Assembly: GCA_024404915.1 (NCBI GenBank)
Contig: JAKSPJ010000012.1
Location: forward strand, 1-64,000
Direction: 5' to 3'
Origin: Oscillospiraceae bacterium
GTDB taxonomy: Bacteria > Bacillota > Clostridia > Oscillospirales > Ruminococcaceae
DNA length: 64,000 bases
Each line of letters begins with the position of its first letter. The stretch's first letter is position 1. Positions 52,469-62,098 of the stretch are shown piece after piece. Under the pieces are notes generated by a model, which had not been told where the DNA came from, did not search any database, and saw only the letters and a program-made list of their open reading frames with translations. The translations under genes were made by a program, and so were the position numbers.

Positions 52469-54871
52469 ATGTCTGCATTCTTCCATAAATGGCTGTCCGG
52501 AATCCTCTCCGCAGCAATGCTTCTGACATCGTCCACTATGGTTCAGCCCTCCGTATCCGCAGTATCTGCCGTATCATTTGCCGAATCCACGGATACGATT
52601 CTGAATCCCGGAATGGGCTACACTACTACGCTGTGGTATCGCTGTGCGCCGAATCGGACAGAAGTCAAGAATCCAGTTGGTTCACTGGTGCTGATGTTTA
52701 TTGATATCGGTGCCTTTTCCAGCGGTGAAAACGGTACCTATCTGGAAGACGGTACTTATGAACAGGGAACAGATTATCTGCTGGATGATTCTTTTTTTGC
52801 CGGCCTCCGCGGTACATTTGAAAACTGCCGCAGCAATGGTTCAACAATTGCGCTGCGGTTTCGGTATGATGATGACGGAACAAAAAACCCGGAGCCTGCC
52901 ACTTTCGATATGCTGAAAAAACATATCCGTCAGATTGGAGACAGTCACATTCTGGAAGACTATCAGGATATTCTGATGTATGTGGAGAGCGGATTTGTAG
53001 GCTGCTACGGTGAACAATGGGGCGGAAAATACTGCTCTCTGGAGGAAAAGGCAGAATTGCTGGAAATGCTGCTGGAGATTGTCCCTGACCCGATTCCGGT
53101 AACGGTGCGTACTCCGAATATTTTTGCAGCATGGTGTGGAATACCCGTTTCAGAGCTGGAAAACTACGTATCTGAACCGGGAAGCAAAGCGGCCCGTGTG
53201 GGATTGTATGATGATGGCTATATGGGTTCAGACAGTGACCTTGGCACCTATTCCAATCGAGTGGGAGAAACCACCTGGCTTGGCAGGCAAGCAGAAACCA
53301 GTTATTTTGGCGGCGAGTATTCCGGCAATCTGGAATTTGCTCAGAAATATGACACTTATCTGCCGCAGAATGCCATTCCCGAAATGTACAAGACACATGT
53401 CAGCTACATCAATTCCAATATTTTTAAACTGTATCAGAATGATATTTTCAGCAGTGCCTATGATATTTCACAGGGAGACCACAGCGCATATTACGGACAG
53501 ACCGTATATAAGTTTATCCGTGATCATCTTGGCTATCGCTTTGTTCTGCGTGCTGTCAATATGCCTGAAAGCGTTACACAGGGGCAGAAACTGAAGATGC
53601 AGTTTGCAGTGGAAAACACAGGCTTTGCCAATCCGATTCGCAGCCAGAACGCGGAAATACTATTGGAAAAGAACGGAAACTATATGCGTGCGTCTGTTCC
53701 GCTGGATTCCCGTACATGGCGTTCAGCTGCTGTGACAGAACAATCTTTGCAGATACAAATACCAGGGGAACTGGAACCTGGAGAATGGAACGTGTACCTG
53801 AAATTGTCGGTCGGAGATAATACCGTCTCTCAGATGGCAATGCGTTCTGTACAGTTTGCAAATCCAGATATCTGGGATGCCGGGCTTGGCGCCAATTATC
53901 TGGGAACCATTCAGGTTCAGAATTCAGATGCTCCAAAGGAGAAGGTGAAAAAAGGGGACAGCACAGATTTCTACACGCTGAATCATCTGCAGATCACAGA
54001 TGGTGCCGTTTCCAATGAGGCGGAAACAGCAAGTGAAAAACTTGCAGCAAGCTCGGATTCAGGAAAACTGTACATCAGTAATGATGACAGCTATCTGTAT
54101 ATTTCAGCCACATATAATCAGAATGCGGCGGCTGAGGTGCATAACATCTCATTTACCAATCAGGATAACGGCATACACTACTGGCTTTATTATGCCAGTA
54201 ACGGCTTTATTTATTTTAATCAGGGACAGCCGGATGGCGTATTGCAGAAGCATAGCGGCGGCTGGATTGAATTTCGCATACCCCTTGGGGATGTGATGGG
54301 ACTGGAGTTGGGCACCGCCTTGAAAGATGTACGGTACAGCCTTCAGGACAGCGCAAATGAGTGGGTTGTGATGACGGATATCAAGGCGCCTTCGTATGTG
54401 CTAAAGGGGGATTTTCAGGTGTATTCTGTTTGTCAGACGCTTTCTTTGGAGAAGCATGAGAATGCTCTGCTGTCTGTCCATGCAGATGTGAAGGCTCCTG
54501 CGAATTATCAGTGGTATCACGATAATGAGAAAATTGCTGGTGCCAACCAGCCCGATTATGAAATTAAGGATGCGGACGAAGCAGCGGAGGGCGAATATGC
54601 TGTTACCATAACTTCTGCTCTGGGAACGGAAAAAAACGTGAAAATCTGCACTGTGCGTAAGGTGTATGATTTGGAGAATCTTCCGCTTTCGGGTGATGTC
54701 AATGGGGATCAGCAGGTGAATGCCGCAGATGCGCAGGCACTGATGCAGTACCTTCTCACAAAGCAGAATACAATCTCTCATGCGGAAAATGCAGACATGA
54801 ACAGCGACGGCATCATCAATGCTGTGGATTTGTCTCTTCTTCGCGGCAGAATACAGAAAAAATTGGTCTGA
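52469..54871 (+). CDS. Dockerin protein with DUF4874 and DUF4832 domains
   Basis: An 800-residue secreted protein. Signal peptide (1-31), then DUF4874 (about 45-210) starting NPGMGYTTTLWYR with GFVGCYGEQWGGKY, a Glu-rich TIM-barrel-like segment; DUF4832 (about 215-465; FLDD-like FIRDHLGYRFVLRAV and a beta domain); a third carbohydrate-binding-like beta domain (about 480-640); a bacterial Ig-like domain (ALLSVHADVKAPANYQWYHDN) and a C-terminal type I dockerin (about 742-798; DVNGDQQVN and DMNSDGIIN). Such proteins are probable glycosidases of unassigned family; the conserved Glu in YVESGFVGCYGEQ could be catalytic. It is alone on its transcript. Confidence 0.82.
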   Translation: MSAFFHKWLSGILSAAMLLTSSTMVQPSVSAVSAVSFAESTDTILNPGMGYTTTLWYRCAPNRTEVKNPVGSLVLMFIDIGAFSSGENGTYLEDGTYEQGTDYLLDDSFFAGLRGTFENCRSNGSTIALRFRYDDDGTKNPEPATFDMLKKHIRQIGDSHILEDYQDILMYVESGFVGCYGEQWGGKYCSLEEKAELLEMLLEIVPDPIPVTVRTPNIFAAWCGIPVSELENYVSEPGSKAARVGLYDDGYMGSDSDLGTYSNRVGETTWLGRQAETSYFGGEYSGNLEFAQKYDTYLPQNAIPEMYKTHVSYINSNIFKLYQNDIFSSAYDISQGDHSAYYGQTVYKFIRDHLGYRFVLRAVNMPESVTQGQKLKMQFAVENTGFANPIRSQNAEILLEKNGNYMRASVPLDSRTWRSAAVTEQSLQIQIPGELEPGEWNVYLKLSVGDNTVSQMAMRSVQFANPDIWDAGLGANYLGTIQVQNSDAPKEKVKKGDSTDFYTLNHLQITDGAVSNEAETASEKLAASSDSGKLYISNDDSYLYISATYNQNAAAEVHNISFTNQDNGIHYWLYYASNGFIYFNQGQPDGVLQKHSGGWIEFRIPLGDVMGLELGTALKDVRYSLQDSANEWVVMTDIKAPSYVLKGDFQVYSVCQTLSLEKHENALLSVHADVKAPANYQWYHDNEKIAGANQPDYEIKDADEAAEGEYAVTITSALGTEKNVKICTVRKVYDLENLPLSGDVNGDQQVNAADAQALMQYLLTKQNTISHAENADMNSDGIINAVDLSLLRGRIQKKLV

Positions 54872-54890
54872 TACTCATCTGAAAATGCTG

Positions 54891-54919
54891 TTGATTTTTT
54901 TTTTGAAATGTGCTATAAT
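54891..54919 (+). promoter_or_regulatory. Sigma-A promoter of the pyruvate formate-lyase operon
   Basis: TTGATT, 17 bp beginning with a run of T, TATAAT. About 60 bp before the start codon. Confidence 0.8.
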
Positions 54920-54977
54920 ATGTAAAGCAAAGAAGAATTGAAGATGAATTATGTAAGCAGAAAGGAAGATGGTCATC

Positions 54978-57059
54978 ATGTTTAAAGAATTTGCACCGGA
55001 ATGGGAAGGTTTTTCTCCCGGAAGATGGAGCACCACATCCATCAATGTGCGTGACTTTATTCATAAAAACATTACTCGTTATGATGGAGATGATAGTTTC
55101 CTGGAAGGCCCGACTGAAGCGACAAAAACACTTTGGAATCAGGTTCTGGAATTGTCACAGCAGGAGAGAGAAGCCGGCGGTGTGCTGGATATGGATACGG
55201 ATATTATTTCCACCATTACATCCCATGGTCCCGGTTACCTGAATAAGGATTTGGAGAAAATCGTTGGTGTGCAGACAGATAAGCCTTTCAAGCGCAGCCT
55301 GCAGCCTTTTGGCGGTATCCGAATGGCACAGCAGGCCTGCAAGGCTTATGGCTATGAGGTGAATCCTTCTGTAATTGATATTTTCACAAAGTATCGGAAG
55401 ACTCATAATCAGGGTGTCTTTGATGCATATACGGATGAAATGAAGCTGGCGAGAAAATCCGCAATTCTGACCGGTTTGCCGGATGCTTACGGCAGAGGAA
55501 GAATCATTGGCGATTATCGCCGTGTTGCGCTTTATGGCATAGACCTTCTGATTGCAGATAAGATGCATCAGAAGCAGAATGATTTTGTGCGTATGACCTC
55601 AAAGAATATTCGCCTGCGTGAGGAGCTTTCTGAGCAGATTCGTGCTCTGGAAGAGCTGAGAGAACTGGGCAATATCTATGGCTTTGATATTTCACGCCCT
55701 GCTAAAAATGCACAGGAAGCAGTGCAGTGGCTGTATTTTGGATACCTGGCAGCTGTCAAGGAACAGAATGGTGCCGCAATGAGTCTGGGCAGAACCTCCA
55801 GTTTCCTGGATATTTATATTCAGAGAGACATCAATCATGGCATACTGACGGAAAAAGAAGCCCAGGAACTGATTGATCACTTTATCATGAAGCTTCGTAT
55901 GGTGAAGTTCGCACGAACACCGGAATACAATTCTCTGTTTTCAGGTGATCCCACATGGGTGACTGAATCCATCGGCGGTGTAGCAGTAGATGGCCAGCAC
56001 ATGGTTACGAAAAACTCCTATCGCTATCTGAACACGCTGAATAATATCGGTACTGCTCCGGAGCCGAATATGACAATTCTCTGGAGCACCAGACTGCCGG
56101 AAAACTTCAAGCGGTTCTGTGCAAAGATGTCAATCAAAACATCATCTATTCAGTACGAGAATGATGATCTGATGCGTGTAACCCACGGCGATGACTATGC
56201 CATTGCATGCTGTGTTTCTTCCATGAGAATCGGTAAGGAGATGCAGTTCTTCGGTGCAAGAGCAAATCTTGCCAAGTGTCTGCTGTACGCCATTAACGGC
56301 GGTGTGGATGAAGTAATGAAAGTGCAGGTCGGCCCGAAATATCGTGCGGTAGAGGGCGATTATCTGGATTATGACGACGTCATGGACAAGTATGACCAGA
56401 TGATGGAATGGCTGGCAAACCTGTATGTGAATACATTGAATGTTATCCATTACATGCATGATAAATATTCCTATGAGAAACTGCAGATGGCACTTCACGA
56501 CCGTGAAGTCAAGCGTTATTTTGCAACAGGTATTGCAGGTCTTTCCGTTGTTGCAGATTCACTCAGTGCAATCAAGTATGCTAAGGTAAAGTGCATCCGG
56601 GATGAAAACGGCATTGTAGTGGATTATCAGGTGGAAGGCGATTTTCCGAAATACGGCAATGACGATGACCGTGTAGACCAGATTGCAGTGGACATTGTCC
56701 GCCGTTTCATGGATAAAATCAGAAAGCATCATACATATCGTGACAGCGTTCCCACAATGAGTATTCTGACGATTACATCAAATGTTGTATATGGCAAGAA
56801 GACCGGCAATACACCGGATGGCAGAAAACAGGGTGTGCCCCTTGCACCGGGTGCGAACCCCATGCATGGCAGAGATACCCATGGTGCAGTTGCATCCCTT
56901 TCTTCCGTTTCCAAATTGCCATTCCGTCATGCACAGGATGGTATTTCCAATACATTTTCCATTGTGCCGGATGCGCTGGGAAAAGATACCCGCATTTTCT
57001 CAGGCGGACTGGACCTGGATGCACTGGCGGAGGATGAAGAGAATGAATCCTTCACTTGA
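54978..57059 (+). CDS. pflB: Pyruvate formate-lyase body without glycyl-radical domain
   Basis: Converts pyruvate and CoA to acetyl-CoA and formate. This 693-residue protein matches the family from [12 protein letters not shown] through the catalytic Cys pair in [12 protein letters not shown] to [11 protein letters not shown], and then stops after an acidic DEENESFT. A complete enzyme is about 740-760 residues and ends with the RVSGYAV glycyl-radical loop. That loop is encoded separately, 200 bp downstream (57267). So the enzyme is split in two chains, and it cannot be active without the second. The start at 54978 fits the family's MFK start; ATG 54969 has the binding site only two bases away. 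Confidence 0.95.
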   Translation: MFKEFAPEWEGFSPGRWSTTSINVRDFIHKNITRYDGDDSFLEGPTEATKTLWNQVLELSQQEREAGGVLDMDTDIISTITSHGPGYLNKDLEKIVGVQTDKPFKRSLQPFGGIRMAQQACKAYGYEVNPSVIDIFTKYRKTHNQGVFDAYTDEMKLARKSAILTGLPDAYGRGRIIGDYRRVALYGIDLLIADKMHQKQNDFVRMTSKNIRLREELSEQIRALEELRELGNIYGFDISRPAKNAQEAVQWLYFGYLAAVKEQNGAAMSLGRTSSFLDIYIQRDINHGILTEKEAQELIDHFIMKLRMVKFARTPEYNSLFSGDPTWVTESIGGVAVDGQHMVTKNSYRYLNTLNNIGTAPEPNMTILWSTRLPENFKRFCAKMSIKTSSIQYENDDLMRVTHGDDYAIACCVSSMRIGKEMQFFGARANLAKCLLYAINGGVDEVMKVQVGPKYRAVEGDYLDYDDVMDKYDQMMEWLANLYVNTLNVIHYMHDKYSYEKLQMALHDREVKRYFATGIAGLSVVADSLSAIKYAKVKCIRDENGIVVDYQVEGDFPKYGNDDDRVDQIAVDIVRRFMDKIRKHHTYRDSVPTMSILTITSNVVYGKKTGNTPDGRKQGVPLAPGANPMHGRDTHGAVASLSSVSKLPFRHAQDGISNTFSIVPDALGKDTRIFSGGLDLDALAEDEENESFT

Positions 57060-57252
57060 TGAAGATGAGCTGGCAGCACTGCTGGATCAGTTGATGTCCT
57101 CAGGTGTCCAGCATGTACAGTTGAGGGTTGGAGAAGAAACCCGTGTTCAGACGATCAATAGTCAGGACTGCGGCATGAACAATACTCCATGCTGTGTCCC
57201 AAATTTTGATTATGTGGATAAAGAGCAAACCGAATCGGATGACGATGATTGA
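57043..57252 (+). CDS. Acidic small protein between the two formate-lyase parts
   Basis: A 69-residue protein in a different frame, overlapping the end of pflB by 17 bases. GGAGG lies nine bases before its ATG. The N-terminus ([13 protein letters not shown]) is helical and resembles the [10 protein letters not shown] start of the glycyl-radical domain; the C-terminus holds three cysteines (Cys-43, 50 and 51) and ends in SDDDD. It is not a frameshifted piece of the lyase. A chaperone, linker or regulator of the split enzyme is conceivable. I recognise no family. Confidence 0.7.
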   Translation: MNPSLDEDELAALLDQLMSSGVQHVQLRVGEETRVQTINSQDCGMNNTPCCVPNFDYVDKEQTESDDDD

Positions 57253-57266
57253 ATGGAGGTATCATT

Positions 57267-57506
57267 ATGGCTTCTGAACAGCAGATTGATAATCTGGTTG
57301 CGTTGTTGGATGGTTATGTTGAAAAAGGCGGCCATCACCTGAATGTCAATGTCTTTACACGTGAAACACTGCTGGATGCCCAGGCACATCCCGAAAACTA
57401 TCCGCAGCTGACAGTTCGTGTATCAGGTTATGCTGTGAATTTTATTAAGCTTTCCAAGGAACAGCAGGACGATGTCATTTCAAGAACATTTCATAAAGAG
57501 GTATAA
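57267..57506 (+). CDS. Stand-alone glycyl-radical domain of pyruvate formate-lyase
   Basis: A 79-residue protein equal to the C-terminal domain of pyruvate formate-lyase: [19 protein letters not shown], then [15 protein letters not shown], with Gly-54 as the radical residue, ending ISRTFHKEV. It resembles GrcA/YfiD, which rescues damaged lyase, but here the body lacks this domain, so it must be the regular second subunit. The ATG has GGAGG seven bases upstream. It is followed by a hairpin and the activase gene, which supplies the radical. The name grcA-like is used by some databases; the assignment as obligate subunit is inference. Confidence 0.93.
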   Translation: MASEQQIDNLVALLDGYVEKGGHHLNVNVFTRETLLDAQAHPENYPQLTVRVSGYAVNFIKLSKEQQDDVISRTFHKEV

Positions 57507-57511
57507 CCAAG

Positions 57512-57543
57512 GCCGCACAAAGATATCATTGTCTTTGTGCGGC
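57512..57543 (+). terminator. Hairpin between the glycyl-radical gene and the activase gene
   Basis: GCCGCACAAAGA pairs with TCTTTGTGCGGC over an eight-base loop, five bases past the stop. The T tract is weak (AGTCATTT), so it may attenuate and lower activase expression relative to the lyase rather than end the transcript. Confidence 0.75.
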
Positions 57544-57574
57544 AGTCATTTATAGATGAGATGGGGTGAAAGAG

Positions 57575-58321
57575 ATGGAAGGGTATATTCATTCAACAGA
57601 GTCTTTCGGCACAGTAGACGGTCCGGGTGTCAGATTTGTTATCTTTTTTCAGGGCTGTCCCATGCGCTGCCTGTATTGTCATAATCCGGATACCTGGCCT
57701 GTAGGCAGGGGGAAAAAGGCATCGGCAGAGGAATTGCTGGATGCCTATGAGCGAAACAAAGAATTCTATAAAAATGGCGGCATCACCTGTACCGGCGGCG
57801 AACCTATGATGCAGATGGAATTTTTGACCGCATTATTTCGGGAAGCAAAAAAAAGAAGTATCCATACATGTCTGGATACTTCAGGAATAGTATTTGGTTC
57901 TGTTGGTTTATCAGAGATTGATGCACTGTTATCAGTGACGGATATGGTCATGCTGGATATCAAGCATATCGATCAAAAAAAACATATTGCGTTGACAGGT
58001 CATTCAAATGAAAGGATTCTTGCCTTTGCCAGACATATCTGTGAATCCAATACGGATTTATGGATTCGCCATGTGCTTGTGCCAAAGTGGACAGATGACA
58101 GAGAATCATTGGAGCAGCTCGGATGTTTTCTTTCCGAGCTGAAGACATTGAAAGGCCTGGATATTCTGCCTTATCATAATATGGGGATTGAGAAATATAA
58201 ACAGCTGAATCTGCCTTATCCTTTGGAAGACATAGAGCCGGCTTCTATGGATATGGCAGAAAATGCGAGAAAAATCATATTGAACAGCCTGAAAAAAGCG
58301 CTTCGAAGAGAACGGGAGTAA
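57575..58321 (+). CDS. pflA: Pyruvate formate-lyase activating enzyme
   Basis: A 248-residue radical SAM enzyme that abstracts a hydrogen from the glycine of the lyase. The cluster motif is CPMRCLYC, preceded by ESFGTVDGPGVRFVIFFQG, and the SAM-binding GGEPM is at TCTGGEPMM. It ends with a tail typical of PflA. Here its protein substrate is the separate 79-residue chain, with or without the lyase body. GGGGTG precedes the ATG at 57575; a GTG at 57566 is an alternative. The next gene is convergent, three bases away. Confidence 0.96.
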   Translation: MEGYIHSTESFGTVDGPGVRFVIFFQGCPMRCLYCHNPDTWPVGRGKKASAEELLDAYERNKEFYKNGGITCTGGEPMMQMEFLTALFREAKKRSIHTCLDTSGIVFGSVGLSEIDALLSVTDMVMLDIKHIDQKKHIALTGHSNERILAFARHICESNTDLWIRHVLVPKWTDDRESLEQLGCFLSELKTLKGLDILPYHNMGIEKYKQLNLPYPLEDIEPASMDMAENARKIILNSLKKALRRERE

Positions 58322-58324
58322 CGC

Positions 58325-59215
58325 TTACTGATAGGTAGTGCAGTATCTGCGAATGACATCGGCTAATTGTCCGTCATACTCTTTTCGTGCCCGAAGGGAA
58401 AGAAGGGAATTGTCTTTTCCGGTGAACAATGCAACTCCGGGCTTATGATTTCCGTGGTAGTCAGAACCGATGCTGGGCAGAAGGTGGAATTCCTCTGCCA
58501 GATGCATACAGGTCTGGAACTGCGTTTCTGTATGTTTGGGATAATAGGCCTCGATACCCACCAAACCGATTCCTTTCAGATATGCCACAAGGTCTCTCAG
58601 CGCATTGCCGGTTAGTCTTGTCTGAAAAGGGTGTGCCATGACGGGAACGCCGCCAGCTTTTTTAATCAGTTCAAAAGCGAATTCAGCATCAAGTTTTCGC
58701 TTTTTCACCTGCTTAATCTGGGGCATCTGAAAGATACTGCCAAAGATTTCATCCATGGATTTGCAGTAGCCCTTTTGCATCAGAATAGCGGCAATATGCG
58801 GCTTACCGATGCAGGAGGAATCCTGCGCATATGCCTGTACCTCTTCGAAAGAAACCATCATTTGATTTTTGCACAGAATATCACAGATTTCCTTTGCGGT
58901 CTGTATACGGGAACGGGAAACATCTTCAAAGACTTCCATCAGCAAAGAAGAAGTGGGATCGATGCCATAGCCCAGGATGTGCAGTTTTCCGTTTTCTGTT
59001 TCGGGCGTTTTCGCCGAAATCTCAATGCCCGGAATAAAACAAGCACCGGTTCCCTGCATCGCCTTTGCAGCAGAAAGACAGCCGTTTATGGTATCGTGAT
59101 CAGTTAATGCGAATGTGGTTGCGCCCTCTTGGGAGGTACAAAGTCTGGCAATCTGCTCCGGAGAATCGGTTCCGTCAGATTGGTTTGAGTGAATGTGAAA
59201 ATCGTAATACTTCAT
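58325..59215 (-). CDS. PHP-domain phosphoesterase (RNase AM/YciV type)
   Basis: A 296-residue metal-dependent phosphoesterase. The metal ligands lie in DFHIHSNQSDGT, LTDHDTINGC, a Glu in PGIEISA, and a late GSDYHGNH; the fold is a PHP barrel. Relatives trim 3'-phosphoadenosine-5'-phosphate or ribosomal RNA 5' ends (RNase AM). The stop is three bases from the pflA stop, so the two transcripts run into each other; no separate terminator is present. It has a good sigma-A promoter of its own. Confidence 0.9.
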   Translation of the reverse strand: MKYYDFHIHSNQSDGTDSPEQIARLCTSQEGATTFALTDHDTINGCLSAAKAMQGTGACFIPGIEISAKTPETENGKLHILGYGIDPTSSLLMEVFEDVSRSRIQTAKEICDILCKNQMMVSFEEVQAYAQDSSCIGKPHIAAILMQKGYCKSMDEIFGSIFQMPQIKQVKKRKLDAEFAFELIKKAGGVPVMAHPFQTRLTGNALRDLVAYLKGIGLVGIEAYYPKHTETQFQTCMHLAEEFHLLPSIGSDYHGNHKPGVALFTGKDNSLLSLRARKEYDGQLADVIRRYCTTYQ

Positions 59216-59632
59216 ATGTACGCTCCTTTGCTATAGGTCTCATTATTCATTTTGAACTTGATGCAGGGTGTTTTCCGTCTATATTATAGCATATTTTAAG
59301 CGGAAAATCAACTAAGTATATTCAAAAATAATTCTATTGTTTAAAATCGGCTGATTTTTGAGACTTTTCATAGCAGTGGTAGAAAATACACTATGAAGAA
59401 CAATTTCTTCCTACCATTTTTCAACAAAAAAACAGCAAGGGAGTGTTTGTGCTTTTTGGGGTATAATTTGTATAGTCCATTGCTCGATCCTTTCGGTATG
59501 TTTTTGTTAGCACTTAAATGATATCATGGATCTTCGCAGCGGGCTATTCTTTTTTCTTAGGGTTGCACGTTCATTTTACAATGTGCCGGCATCTTTTATT
59601 TGGAAATATCGTCAAATACTTCATTGTGCTGC
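59216..59632. other. Divergent-to-upstream intergenic region, no gene seen
   Basis: About 415 bp between two minus-strand genes. It holds the promoter of the PHP gene (59283-59311). The part 59330-59620 has an AT-rich first half and no convincing frame or strong hairpin; the block around GGGGTATAATTTGTATAGTC looks like the end of an insertion sequence, but this could not be verified. Confidence 0.5.
59283..59311 (-). promoter_or_regulatory. Sigma-A promoter of the PHP phosphoesterase gene
   Basis: On the minus strand TTGATT (59306-59311), 17 bp, TATAAT (59283-59288). Confidence 0.8.
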
Positions 59633-60085
59633 TCATAGAGAACCTTCAGGAATATTCTGTTCGCAGTGAGCACAGTGCTCACAGTCGGGAAACTGGGAAC
59701 TGTCATAGGATATTCCGTTTTTGTCATAATAATCCTTGATGGCCGCCTTGATTGCTTCCTCAGCAAGAACAGAACAATGAATCTTATGGGGCGGCAGTCC
59801 ATCCAGCGCCTCCACCACAGCTTTGTTTGTCAGCTGCAGTGCATCCGAAAGCGGTTTTCCTTTAATCAGCTCTGTTGCCATTGAACTGGAGGCAATCGCA
59901 CTTCCGCAGCCAAATGTTTCAAATTTGACATCGGAAATAGTATCATTATCAATTCTGAGATAGATTCTCATGATATCGCCGCATTTTGCATTGCCCACTT
60001 CGCCGATTCCATCTGCATTGTCAAGTGTTCCGACATTTCTCGGATTCGTAAAATGATCCATTACTTTTTCAGAATATAAAGCCAT
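59633..60085 (-). CDS. Iron-sulfur cluster scaffold, IscU/NifU-like
   Basis: A 150-residue scaffold on which [2Fe-2S] and [4Fe-4S] clusters are built. The three ligand Cys sit in NAKCGDIM, FGCGSAIASSSM and KIHCSVLAEEA. The C-terminus adds CEHCAHC, three extra cysteines not found in IscU, as in clostridial NifU-like proteins. The start at 60085 (MALYSEK) is chosen for GAAAGGAAAAG upstream. It lies 14 bp behind the desulfurase gene, which supplies the sulfur. The acceptor carrier and IscR-like regulator are not in the window. Confidence 0.95.
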   Translation of the reverse strand: MALYSEKVMDHFTNPRNVGTLDNADGIGEVGNAKCGDIMRIYLRIDNDTISDVKFETFGCGSAIASSSMATELIKGKPLSDALQLTNKAVVEALDGLPPHKIHCSVLAEEAIKAAIKDYYDKNGISYDSSQFPDCEHCAHCEQNIPEGSL

Positions 60086-60099
60086 TTTCTTTTCCTTTC

Positions 60100-61287
60100 T
60101 CATATCACATATTTGCGTTTACCATTCTGCAGATCTCTCCAGACAGGAGAAATGCCTCTGAGATAAGATACTACTTCCTTAACAGACTGAACCACGTAAT
60201 CCACTTCTTCTTCTGTATTCTCTTCTGAAAGTGTCAGACGCAGTGATCCGTGAGCCACCTCATGCGGACGGCCAATCGCAAGCAGAACATGACTGGGATC
60301 AAGAGAACCACTGGTACACGCTGAACCCGAGGAAGCAGAAATACCTTTCTGGTCCAGCAATAACAGTAATGATTCGCCCTCAATTCCTTCAAAACAGAAA
60401 TTCACATTTCCCGGCAGTCTCTGTTCTCTGTCACCATTCAGGGCACAATGGGAAATCTCCGATAATCCGTCAATCAGCTTTTCTCTCAGCTTTTTGATTC
60501 TGACTGCATTATCACTTAACCCGGACACTGCCTGCTCCAGTGCAGTAACCATTCCCATAATGGCAGGAAGATTCTCAGTACCTGCACGTTTGCCCCTTTC
60601 CTGCGCACCGCCCTCAATCAGGTTGGTAAGGAAAATGCCCTTTTTTGCATAAAGCACACCAACGCCCTTTGGTCCATGAAACTTGTGTGCAGACAGCGAA
60701 AGCAAGTCAAAATTCTGGCTTGCAGCATTCACTTCGATATGTCCCACAGCCTGAACAGCATCTGTGTGAAACAGGACACCTTTTTTACGGCACACTTCGC
60801 CGATCTCAGAAATCGGCTGAATTGTGCCGATTTCATTGTTGGCAAACATCACAGTTACAAGGCACGTATCCTCACGAATCGCATTCTCAACCTCTTGTGC
60901 GGTTATCAATCCGTTCTCATGGACATCCAGAAGTGTTATTTCAAATCCCTGTTTTTCCAGTTTTTTCAGTGTATGAAGCACAGCGTGGTGTTCAAAAGCT
61001 GTGGAAATAATATGCTTCTTTTTCTTTTTTTCGCCGATTGCCGCCGCTGAAATAATAGCCTGATTATCTGCTTCACTTCCGCCGGATGTAAAATAGATTT
61101 CGGAGGATTGACAGCCAAGTAATGCGGCGACACGTTCTCTTGCACTCTGCAAAGCCATATTGGCCTCCTGGCCGATCGAATACAGGCTTGACGGATTCCC
61201 GTAATATTCTGACATACAGGAAACCATTGTATCAATAACTGCTCTGCTAGGCTTTGTGGTTGCAGCATTATCAATATACACCTTCAC
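60100..61287 (-). CDS. Cysteine desulfurase, IscS/NifS type
   Basis: A 395-residue PLP enzyme that releases sulfur from cysteine for Fe-S assembly. PLP lysine is in SLSAHKFHGPKG, the persulfide Cys is in SSGSACTSG, and the cofactor-binding His is in FEHHAVLH. A GGAQERGKRAGTENL loop follows the lysine. Length and motifs fit group I. First gene of the two-gene operon with the scaffold gene, promoter at 61342. Because the formate-lyase activase, radical SAM enzyme and polyferredoxin all need clusters, this operon is a supply for the window's redox enzymes. Confidence 0.96.
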   Translation of the reverse strand: MKVYIDNAATTKPSRAVIDTMVSCMSEYYGNPSSLYSIGQEANMALQSARERVAALLGCQSSEIYFTSGGSEADNQAIISAAAIGEKKKKKHIISTAFEHHAVLHTLKKLEKQGFEITLLDVHENGLITAQEVENAIREDTCLVTVMFANNEIGTIQPISEIGEVCRKKGVLFHTDAVQAVGHIEVNAASQNFDLLSLSAHKFHGPKGVGVLYAKKGIFLTNLIEGGAQERGKRAGTENLPAIMGMVTALEQAVSGLSDNAVRIKKLREKLIDGLSEISHCALNGDREQRLPGNVNFCFEGIEGESLLLLLDQKGISASSGSACTSGSLDPSHVLLAIGRPHEVAHGSLRLTLSEENTEEEVDYVVQSVKEVVSYLRGISPVWRDLQNGKRKYVI

Positions 61288-61341
61288 TTTTTTTCTCCTT
61301 TATATTTTATAATAGTCTTTATACATATTTTGTACTTATAA

Positions 61342-61370
61342 AGTATAACATACATTTCCTATTTTGTCAA
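61342..61370 (-). promoter_or_regulatory. Sigma-A promoter of the iscS-iscU operon
   Basis: On the minus strand TTGACA (61365-61370), 17 bp, TATACT (61342-61347). A near-palindrome ACTTATAAAGT overlaps the start region and might bind a regulator, but it is too short to name one. Confidence 0.85.
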
Positions 61371-61382
61371 TAGGTTATGTAG

Positions 61383-61628
61383 AAATATTTTGTATTCCCT
61401 ATAAAAGAGATCATTGCTCAGAATGAACAGAAGATTCTTCAGCTTGAAAAGAATATCAAGCGTGATACGGAGAAACGCAAGAACCTGATTGACGAAAATG
61501 AACGTCTGAATTATCAGGCGTTATATCAAGAATTCAGATGTTCGGAAACAGAGTTGTTTGATACGATTACTTTGGAGCATGACCTGAGAATGAAGGCTGC
61601 CTGGAATCCGAGCCGGTTGTACGAATGA
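61383..61628 (+). pseudogene. 5'-truncated coiled-coil gene from a mobile element
   Basis: An open frame with no start codon after a TAG at 61380. The product is a charged coiled coil (KEIIAQNEQKILQLEKNIKRD, continuing to ETELFDTITLEHDLRMK), similar in pattern to DUF4315 proteins of conjugative elements. The last residues (AAWNPSRLYE) run out of frame of the recombinase fragment that follows. Fragment of a broken mobile element. Confidence 0.5.
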
Positions 61629-61987
61629 TATTTGATATGTTCGTTATCCAGAATAAATCATTACATAAAATTGTAAATCATCTTAGAAACGAAAAAATAG
61701 AAACTGCATATATTCATTTCGGTTATTCTCGTGGAAATAAAGACGAACCGTATAAATGGAATGTATTTACAATACGAAGATTGCTGTCATATCAAGAATA
61801 CTGCGGAGATACAGTAAACGGAAAAACCGAAAGCATATCCTATAAGACAAAGGAGAAGATCAGACTTCCATCAAGCGAATCTGGGACTGGAGGTCGCTGC
61901 TGCGGAGCTTCACCGCATGGAGGAACTCCAGAACGCCCGTCAGGAGATGAACAGAACAAAGGAGGAAGCAGTATGATATGTTTCTGA
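61583..61987 (+). pseudogene. Internal fragment of a large serine recombinase
   Basis: A short piece of a TnpX-type recombinase. From 61583 the frame reads PENEGCLESEPVVRMIFDMFV, then NKSLHKIVNHLRNEKIET and WNVFTIRRLLSYQEYCGDTVNGKTESISYKTKEKIRLP. This is the recombinase domain between catalytic and zinc-ribbon parts. After about 61870 the sequence leaves the family. In another frame, 61878-61976 reads a charged helical piece (EVAAAELHRMEELQNARQEM) that is the end of an unrelated mobile-element gene. The catalytic serine and the zinc ribbon are absent. No functional gene remains. Confidence 0.75.
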
Positions 61988-62031
61988 CTGCGGCTGACTT
62001 CGGTGAGCCGCTATTATTTGTCCGTTCTGAC

Positions 62032-62060
62032 TTGATAAATTGGAAGGATTATGGTATAAT
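62032..62060 (+). promoter_or_regulatory. Sigma-A promoter of the broken GNAT gene
   Basis: TTGATA, 17 bp, TATAAT, ending 38 bp before the ATG at 62099; GAGAGGTAAAG is the binding site. The promoter is intact although the gene is not. Confidence 0.75.
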
Positions 62061-62098
62061 GGAATGGTACGAAAGTGGAATCTGAGAGGTAAAGCAAA

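Noticed and set aside
54978..57506. A frameshift in pyruvate formate-lyase as the reason for the split
   Set aside because: About 200 bp that encode a different, well-started small protein lie between the halves, and the second half has its own start and binding site. A single indel cannot join them.
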